Below are positions 57,891 to 64,000 of a stretch of DNA of 64,000 nucleotides, piece after piece. Source of the stretch: Craterostigma plantagineum (Eukaryota > Streptophyta > Magnoliopsida > Lamiales > Linderniaceae); the NCBI GenBank assembly GCA_027422505.1, contig JAPQWV010001055.1, positions 62,001 through 126,000 on the forward strand, given 5' to 3'. The first letter of the stretch is position 1; every line of letters begins with the position of its first letter. The translations under genes were made by a program, and so were the position numbers. The notes beneath the pieces were generated by a model. It made no database searches. It was not told the origin of the DNA and saw nothing but the letters and a program-made list of their open reading frames with translations.

Positions 57891-59235
57891 TGTCTAAATA
57901 AATGTCACTAAGGGGGTGGTGGTGGCGAGGGTGGCCTCGGTCGAAGGTAGGACAGCGACTGTTGTGTAAGCTTAATCGTGACGTCCATTGCTTGAAGGGA
58001 CTGGTCATAGCGCGCTTGCTCCTCACGGTACCGGCGGTGGGCTTCTCGTTTCGGCACTCGTACTCTTCCTGTCGGCACCGAGTCTCTTCATTAAAAATGC
58101 GTGCAGCGACTTATGGTTGAGGCGCATCATCTCCTGGCGCAGGGTGTCGAGCTCCGCTATCGATGGGTATGGGGTGACGCCGGATGACTTGCCCTGGTGA
58201 TAGTGGAAGGAATAGGAAGGCCCGACGGTCGTGTCTGTCTCCACCGGGTAAGGGCCCTCGATGTAGAGCTGGTCGGCGGGGACGTCGACGTGGTCCTTTG
58301 GCCGCGATACATCGCGTGCCAGACGTACACCTTGTTCGCGTGCGTCCAGGTGGGTGTCTTCACGAGCATCTCCACTTCACCAGCATCTCCTCGTTTAGGG
58401 GGTTCTGCCCGCCGACGACCTCCATCGCGGGTGGGTTCTCTGGCCAATAGTGTAGACCTGGATGACCTTGTAATGAATGCCCCCACGGCGATCTTTCCGT
58501 GGCTTCCTGATTCTTCCTGACTGCTGAATGCGTGGGCCAGTGCCATCCCCAAGTGGACCGTTCGCTGCGCTGCATCTTGGCTAGGTAGAAGAGGTCACGG
58601 AGAGTGATTGCTCTATGTGAGTTACCCCTGGTGTGAGCTGCGGTCGTCAGGAGGCGAAGGATGTAGCGCAGTCCTGGGCTCCTGAGTGCAGACGCCGTCG
58701 AAGTCTTCACGCTGAATTCTGGCTCGCCTGGTCACGCGATGTCAGCCCAGCAAGCCTGTCGATGTTGCTGAAGGTACTCCTTATAGTGCATCTCATGGAA
58801 TGACCCGTCGTTTCCAAAAAATGGCACTGGTACTCCGAGTGCACGGCAAAGTGTCGACGTCCACCGTGTGCTCCTCGTTAAATGCCCTAAATTTGACCGT
58901 TTTCTCGCCGTACTCCTCGTGGGAAAAGGTGGACAAGAACTCTAGCATTAGCTATTTGTACGCGTGTTCGTCGATGTTGAAGAAAAAGGTCCATCCACTT
59001 AGCGACAGGTATTGCCTACTTGCTGATCGATGTGGTATTTCGCCAGCGTCTCGTGGTCGATTTGGTCCATGAGGATGAAATCCATCGCCCTCAGTCTATT
59101 ATAACGTGTCGTCTGCTTATCGTCCGTAAATTGCCCCATGGCGGCTAGCAGTGTCGGCGTGGTCGGGCGTCGCAGTTGACGAACCGGCGAGCGCGAGGCA
59201 GGGTCACGCTGAGCCGTGGAGCGGCTTCGATCCAT
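57890..59235 (-). pseudogene. Athila ORF between integrase and 3' LTR
   Basis: The minus-strand start at 59235 gives MDRSRSTAQRDPASRSPVRQ, followed by YNRLRAMDFILMDQIDHETL and a stop at about 58999. In other frames come FFGNDGSFHEMHYKEYLQQH, RYILRLLTTAAHTRGNSHRA, ITLRDLFYLAKMQRSERSTW and, around 58550, MALAHAFSSQEESGSHGKIA. The block order (LRYI..A.T..R..S..AIT.RDLFYL followed by a glycine-rich stretch) resembles the Athila ORF-1-type domain. It is markedly GC-richer than its surroundings. No signal peptide or membrane span is evident in the remaining pieces. Function is unknown, and the copy is broken by at least four frameshifts. Confidence 0.65.
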
Positions 59236-60520
59236 AGTATCTAGAAGATGGATGTGAGCTCAAAAGAATATAACAATTAAATTCAAAGCAGCTCGACTCG
59301 ACCAACATAGCGACAAAAGACATGTATTATTCAAGAAACACACGAAAAACTCAAGGTGGCATTTGTCGTCGAACATGTGACATCCAACGAAATTATTCAA
59401 TTCAAGTCCAAAATCAACCAAGTAAGCCGACTCACATAATTCATAAGATCAAGTACCGTGAAATAACTCAATTGGGAGTAACAAATTTGCCATAAAATCA
59501 CGAGCATCCCCAAATTTTCAAAATTAGGGCTCATCATATAAATCGTAAAATTCATGGTTGAAATCAACAAATCAAGCAACCCAACACATTCATAGCATAT
59601 ATCAATTCATAAAAGAGCAAAAGAGCACCAAATTAGACCCAAGTCGAAAATTAGGGTTCATCATATAGAAGGCATTTTCGAAATTCATGGTTGATTTTAA
59701 TAAATCAAGGAAGCCCATGACAAAACTAACGCGTCTTAGACAAGGGATTAACACATTCATGCCCAGATTTAACAAGAATCAACGAAATCCCCAACCGAAT
59801 AGGGTAGAAAACGAAATCTCATACGTTTTGAATTTACCTAGTTTAATTCGGGGGATGTGCGTTCGTGGCTGTCGCCTGAGGTGGGTGTTCGCAGAGATGG
59901 TCGATGGTAGTGGTCTGTGGGTGGTGGTGGGTTTGTGAGTGATGGCGTGAGATGTGAAATGACGATGGATGTGGAAGAAAAAATTTGGGGTCGGGGGTGA
60001 TGGAGGAAGAAAAAGAAAACGAGAGAGAGGAAAAAAGTAAAGAAAGAGAGGAAGAAGAAACGAACTTTTTAAAGGTTTTAATTTTTTTTGAAATGCCGTA
60101 AGTGTCACGACCGTGAAGCGTAAGCTTCTGGCCGTGACACGAGGCAGTGAGCGCCATTGGACAAAAGTCACGGTCATGACATGTATGTCACATGCCGTGA
60201 TCACGATTTTTTTTTACCGCTGGTGTCACGGCCGTGATGGTGTACACTTTGGGCCGTGGCTTGAGGCAGAGGGCTGGATACGTTTTCGCTTCGGGTCACG
60301 GCCGTGATGGCTTAAGCAGTTGGCCGTGATGATGGACAGTGTGCGAAGCTAGATGTGTCACGATCGTGAGCCCATAAGGACTAGACCGTGAACGTTTTTT
60401 AGCTATGCTAATGTCGAAAACATAAATGAAAATACCTGGGTTGCCTCCCAAGAAGTGTTTACTTTACCGTCCTTAGCCGGACGTATCTTCATTCGCTCAG
60501 GAAGACTAGAAGTCCAGGTA
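59236..60520 (-). repeat. Post-integrase spacer of Athila with a TCACGGCCGTGA array
   Basis: From 60100 to 60400 the sequence carries GTCACGACCGTGAA, TCACGGTCATGA, TCACGGCCGTGA (near 60226 and 60297), TCACGATCGTGA and single halves. The motif is the same as in the Athila LTR. The 59940-60070 stretch is GA/TC-rich (GAAAACGAGAGAGAGGAAAA), which produces long spurious ORFs on the minus strand. No protein of known type is seen. Confidence 0.65.
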
Positions 60521-60522
60521 TA

Positions 60523-61640
60523 TCACTCTTTTTCGCTCACGTCTTCCTCGCCTCCATGATAGTGCTTCAACCTGTGGCCGTTCACCATGAAAGTACCCTG
60601 TTCCATACCTAAAATCTCAACAGTACCATAAGGGAAGACACGAGTAACAATGAACGGTCCCGACCAACGTGATCTAAGTTTGCCGGGAAAGAGCCTAAGC
60701 CGAGAGTTAAAGAGAAGGACTTGGTCCCTTCCTAAAACTCCGCCTTTGCCTAATTTCTTGTCATGGTAAGCTTTTGAGCGTTCCTTATACATTCGGGCGT
60801 TATCGTAAGCTGATAAACTCCACTCGTCTAACTCGTTGATTTGGAGTTGCCGGTTTTCGCTGGCTTCTCTAAATCAAGATTCAACGACTTGATCGCCCAA
60901 TAAGCCTTGTACTCGATTTCTACAGGGAGGTGGCACGACTCTCCATAGACTAATCTATACGGTGTAGTGCCTATGAGTGTCTTATATGCAGTCCTATATG
61001 CCCAAAGCGCATCGTTCAACTTATTTGCCACTCCCTACGATTCCCTTCGATAGGTTTTTTTCTAAAATGCGTTTCAACTCACGGTTCACTACTTCGACCT
61101 GACCACTAGCTTGGGGGTGGTAAGGGGCGGATAGGCTATGTCTCACACCGTAACGCTCTAACGTGCGTGTGAACTGGGTGTTACAGAAATGAGTGCCTCT
61201 ATCACTAACGATGCATCTAAGTGCCCCAAAACGTGAAAACAGTACTTGTAAAAATCTAACGATGACTCTAGTATCGTTCGTGGGCAAAGGCATGCGCCTC
61301 AGCCCACTTAGATACATAATCAACAGCAACTAGAATGTACTTATTATTGTACGAGCTAGGAAATGGATCCATAAAAACTATACCACATACGTCAAAAATT
61401 TCACAAACCAAAATGAAATTCTAGGGCATTTTGTCGCGTTTCGAAATATTACCTGTGCGCTGACACTGATCACAAGTGTCAACGTACCTTTGGGCATCCT
61501 TGGAAAACCGGGTGAGTAGAATCCGCTTTCCAACACTTTTGTGCTGCGTAATGCCCTCCGGTCGGTCGTTTTGGCAGTGCCTAAGGACCTGTGTCGTCTC
61601 TGGGGCAGCAACACATCGTCGTATCACCTGGTCCGCACAT
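60523..61640 (-). pseudogene. Athila integrase
   Basis: Minus-strand blocks in order: zinc-finger end RYVDTCDQCQRTGNISKRDK (about 61495), core with CIVSDRGTHFCNTQFTRTLE (second Asp), PYHPQASGQVEVVNRELKRI (Glu), NDALWAYRTAYKTLIGTTPY, VYGESCHLPVEIEYKAYWAI, and the C-terminal part KLRSRWSGPFIVTRVFPYGT and FMVNGHRLKHYHGG, ending at a stop at 60523-60525. Frameshifts occur near 61380, 61325, 61025 and 60800. The C-terminal fold and its FMVNGHRLK signature are typical of Athila. Confidence 0.88.
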
Positions 61641-61849
61641 CGCCTGAAAAGATACGGGTTCCCAAAAGTAGTACCTCAGGTCAGAAAAGACTTTCTTCTT
61701 TTGCTGACTAGTGTACTCCTTTGGTAGAACCCTCGTAACAAGATAGTTAGCGAAATCTGCAAACCATGGGGTATTATCACTTACCACTTGTATCGAGTAC
61801 AGGTGCTCGTTTGGAATCTATCTTGTATCGGCCTTCCGTCCTTGTGGTA

Positions 61850-62278
61850 TATTTCGGACTCCTCTAGTCGAGAAGGTGATCCGCCGCCAAGTTTTCTGCA
61901 CCCTTCTTGTCTCGAATCTCTATGTCGAACTCTTGAAGTAGTAGCATCCACCTGATCAGCCGGAGTTTGGCATATGGCTTGCTAACAAGTACTTAAGAGA
62001 AGAGTGGTCAGTAAACACAATAACCTTAGATAGGATAAGATATTACCTGAATTTGTCGAAGGAAAAATACGACGGCTAACAGCTCCTTTTTAGTGGTCGT
62101 GTAATTGGCCTGGGCTACGTCTAACGTCTTACTTGCGTAGTAGATCGGCCAAAATGGTTGTCCTTGCACTGCCCTAGCACGGCTCCAACTGCATAATCAC
62201 TAGCATCGCACATTAGTTCAATGGGTAGCCCACAGTCGAGGGCGACCATAATATGCTCTGCAATAAGTCGCTCCTTAA
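61850..62278 (-). pseudogene. Athila RNase H, left of the MULE-type insertion
   Basis: The minus strand reads GLPIELMCDASDYAVGAVLG, with the RNase H first Asp in CDASD, then decayed sequence with FDKFR-like and [14 protein letters not shown] blocks. It is continuous with the RT part at 63181 once the insertion is ignored: the 9-bp duplication TTAAGGAGC (minus strand) falls in the same codon context on both sides. Frame breaks occur after about 62120. Confidence 0.75.
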
Positions 62279-63180
62279 CATGGTTCGCCATCGCGGCGGA
62301 TGGGGACACTAGCGATACGGACACGTTGCATTATCGCGGCACGGTCGTGGGCGATACGCAATTTTTGACAAAGAAATACCTGTATGTAATTATAGTGTCA
62401 AATATGTTTTCTTAGCCAATATTTAAGGAACACAGAATAAATTTACCTTGTAATATCTGTACTATCTATACTTTTTATTAAGCGCAGGGCCTAGATTAAG
62501 CCGTCATAATTGCTCTGTCATTTTTAAGAAAACAATAAAATATTATTACAAATTGTAAAAAAACACCCACTATTTTTCCAGTAAATCTAATTTAGTATGT
62601 AATTTTATATTCTCATTTTTATCCCTCTAACGAATTACCATTTTACACCAATTTCATATTGAATAATATTTTTCTTTCTATTATATTTATAAAATTAATA
62701 TGATATATATATATATATATATATGTACACTCATTTGTGTTTAAGAATAACTAGTTTAATTTAAAAGCATATAAATTTTAGATATTTTTTATTTAATATA
62801 TATAAAAATAATGTTGGGCTTCTCTATGAAATAAAAATATTTACCATTATTACTATCCAATAAACAAGCCCAATAGAAGCCCATATCATGAACCTAATTA
62901 AAATAGTTTTTCCTTATAGTCCACCTTATCATCTTCTTCCGTCGTCTCTCACCTAGAAAAGAAAAACCAGAAAAATATTTTCAGCGATACGGCCGAGTTA
63001 TCGCCGCTGCAACCGACAACTCGACCGCTCCGATCCGCGACGCCTGTTCTCTCGCCGATATGCCCGCTTTCTTGCCGCGACAAATTCGTCTCCGATCTAA
63101 CCGTCTCTCCGGCACGGCGGGTGGCGAGTTCGATGCGGCTCGGCCGAGACGGCCGATGTCGCGCTGATATGGCGAACCCT
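62279..63180. mobile_element. MULE-type non-autonomous element, 902 bp, in Athila RT/RNase H
   Basis: GCTCCTTAA occurs exactly at 62270-62278 and 63181-63189, a 9-bp target duplication. The ends CATGGTTCGCCATCGCGG and (reverse complement) AGGGTTCGCCATATCAGCGC are inverted repeats with a shared GGTTCGCCAT core. The outer roughly 100-200 bp at each side are GC- and CpG-rich, and the middle is AT-rich with (AT)n at about 62702-62725. No transposase is present. The right GC-rich arm (62960-63170, CGATACGGCCGAG, TCGCCGCGACAAATTCG) could be captured gene sequence, but I do not recognise it. Confidence 0.85.
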
Positions 63181-63189
63181 GCTCCTTAA

Positions 63190-64000
63190 GTAAATTAAAG
63201 GCATGCAAACACTCATCATTAAATTCAAGGAGCATTTTTTTCGAGTAATCTAGACATTGGTCGGGCAATTTTAGAAAAATCCTTGATAAACCTACGATAG
63301 AACCCAACTTGTCCTAGAAAACTCCTAATCGACTTCACGTTCGAGGGGACGGGCAATTTTTCTATAGTTTCTAACTTAGCTCGGTCCACTTCGATTCCTT
63401 TAGAGGAAATCGTATGGCCCAGCACTATGCCCTCTCGAACCATGAAGTGACACTTGTTCCAATTAAGTGCCACGTTTGTTTCCTTGCATCGTGCGAGTAC
63501 GAGCTTCAAATTAGACAATCATACATCGAACGATGACCCAAAAACTGAAAATCATCCATAAATACCCCTATTACCTCACCCACCAGTTCGTCGAATATGA
63601 CCATCATGCATCACTGGAGATGGCTGGGGCATTGCAAAGACCCAATGGCATCATTCGGTACGCGAACGTCCCAAACGGGCATGTGAATGTGGTATTCTCC
63701 TGGTCCTCGGGTGCTATGTGAATCTGCAGATAACCTGACAAGCCATCAAGAAAGCAATAAAATGAGTGACCGGATAATTTTTCTAACATCTGATTAAAAG
63801 GTAAAGGGAAATGATCTTTCTCGTGGCGTCGTTCAACTTGCTGTAATCGATATAGACGCGTCACCCAGTCACGGTCCTTGTCGGAATTAGTTCATTCTTC
63901 TCGTTGGCTAGACCGTCATGCCTCCTTTCTTTGGGACACTTGGACCGGGCTGACCCATGCGCTGCTCGAAATTGGATAGATCGTCCCCGCATCTAGTAAT
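63190..64000 (-). pseudogene. Athila reverse transcriptase, partial at window edge
   Basis: From the right edge on the minus strand: AWVSPVQV, HEKDHFPLPFNQMLEKLSGH, SFYCFLDGLSGYLQIHIAPE, TTFTCPFGTFAYRMMPLGLC, then a FMDDF active-site block (about 63575), KCHFMVREGIVLGHTISSKG, RSFLGQVGFYRRFIKDFSKI and ECLHAFNLLKE, where the MULE-type element interrupts it. The catalytic Asp pair (MDD) is visible but the frame is broken there. RT continues beyond 64000. Confidence 0.88.

Larger units (their letters stand above)
54543..64000 (-). mobile_element. Athila-type Gypsy retrotransposon, 3' part, runs off the window
   Basis: On the minus strand the order is RT (from 64000), RNase H, integrase (to 60523), palindrome-rich spacer, an ORF after pol (59235 to about 58150), spacer and 3' LTR. 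RT phrases, the integrase C-terminus and the ORF between pol and the 3' LTR all fit the Athila lineage. It is interrupted by a 902-bp MULE-type element (62279-63180) and a Stowaway (55112-55377). All coding parts are broken. Gag, protease and the 5' LTR would lie to the right of the window. Confidence 0.85.

Noticed and set aside
57615..58710. GC-rich ORFs on both strands at 57,900-58,700 as a host gene
   Set aside because: The minus-strand blocks match the order of an Athila ORF, and the region lies between Athila integrase and its 3' LTR. Plus-strand ORFs are shadows.
59779..60204. 141-codon minus ORF rich in Pro, His and Ser
   Set aside because: It spans a TC-rich tract and the palindrome array in the Athila spacer. 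No conserved domain is seen and it is explained by composition.
1..64000. tRNA, rRNA or snoRNA genes
   Set aside because: I found no sequence with convincing tRNA A/B boxes plus a foldable cloverleaf, nor conserved rRNA or snoRNA boxes. A dedicated scan could still find small ones.

Overview
This is nuclear DNA of a flowering plant, most likely a eudicot. The evidence is spliced plant-type genes with GT..AG introns (a DEK-type chromatin protein, a FatB-type acyl-ACP thioesterase, the first exon of SEC61 gamma), the plant retrotransposon lineages Sirevirus-like Copia, Athila and chromovirus-type Gypsy, and many hAT, MULE and Stowaway elements. I cannot name the species. Single-base indels, many in homopolymers, break otherwise clean reading frames and separate near-identical repeats. 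The frameshifts may therefore be partly assembly noise rather than decay.

Layout. 1-1,186 is AT-rich DNA with one small MITE. 1,187-5,800 is a complete MULE with long diverged inverted ends and a perfect 9-bp target duplication; it carries a remnant of a Ulp1-like cysteine protease and about 2.4 kb of a 140-149 bp GTACC-rich repeat. 7,033-11,344 (minus) is an 11-exon DEK gene with a MITE in intron 7. 12,495-14,067 holds a hAT-type and a MULE-type MITE. 14,530-17,128 (plus) is a six-exon FatB-like thioesterase gene with two MITEs in its last intron. 17,530-19,236 is MITE and hAT-transposase debris. 19,433-19,655 is exon 1 and the start of exon 2 of SEC61 gamma, cut off by a 5'-truncated Copia element.

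19,655-47,790 is one Copia complex. A truncated element A (integrase end, RT, RNase H) and a long element B (gag, protease, integrase, RT, RNase H, extra ORF) share the LTR between them. A 2.75-kb Gypsy LTR inserted into the leader of B (5-bp duplication ATTCA). The segment from RNase H of A to the middle of that LTR was then triplicated in tandem (about 3.57 kb per unit). An Athila-type solo LTR (duplication ATCTT) sits between pol and the extra ORF of B. Without the two insertions B is about 13 kb. Between pol and the extra ORF lie a cluster of polypurine tracts, a TATA-like site, intron-like splice signals and an array of TTCGCGAA palindromes.

47,791-54,542 is a graveyard: a TTCGCGAA-rich spacer, a chromovirus-type Gypsy integrase, a minus-strand Copia protease-integrase fragment and a plus-strand Copia gag-protease-integrase fragment. 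54,543-64,000 is an Athila-type Gypsy element on the minus strand that runs off the right edge: RT, RNase H, integrase, a downstream ORF and 3' LTR. It is interrupted by a 902-bp MULE-type element in RT/RNase H and by a Stowaway in the LTR. Its LTR and post-pol spacer, and the solo LTR at 40,703-42,588, carry arrays of a TCACGGCCGTGA palindrome.

There is no operon or pathway here: three host genes are separated and damaged by transposons. The most unusual material is the internal expression-like module of Copia element B, the shared-LTR triplication, the two unrelated palindrome arrays, and the Ulp1-plus-minisatellite MULE.
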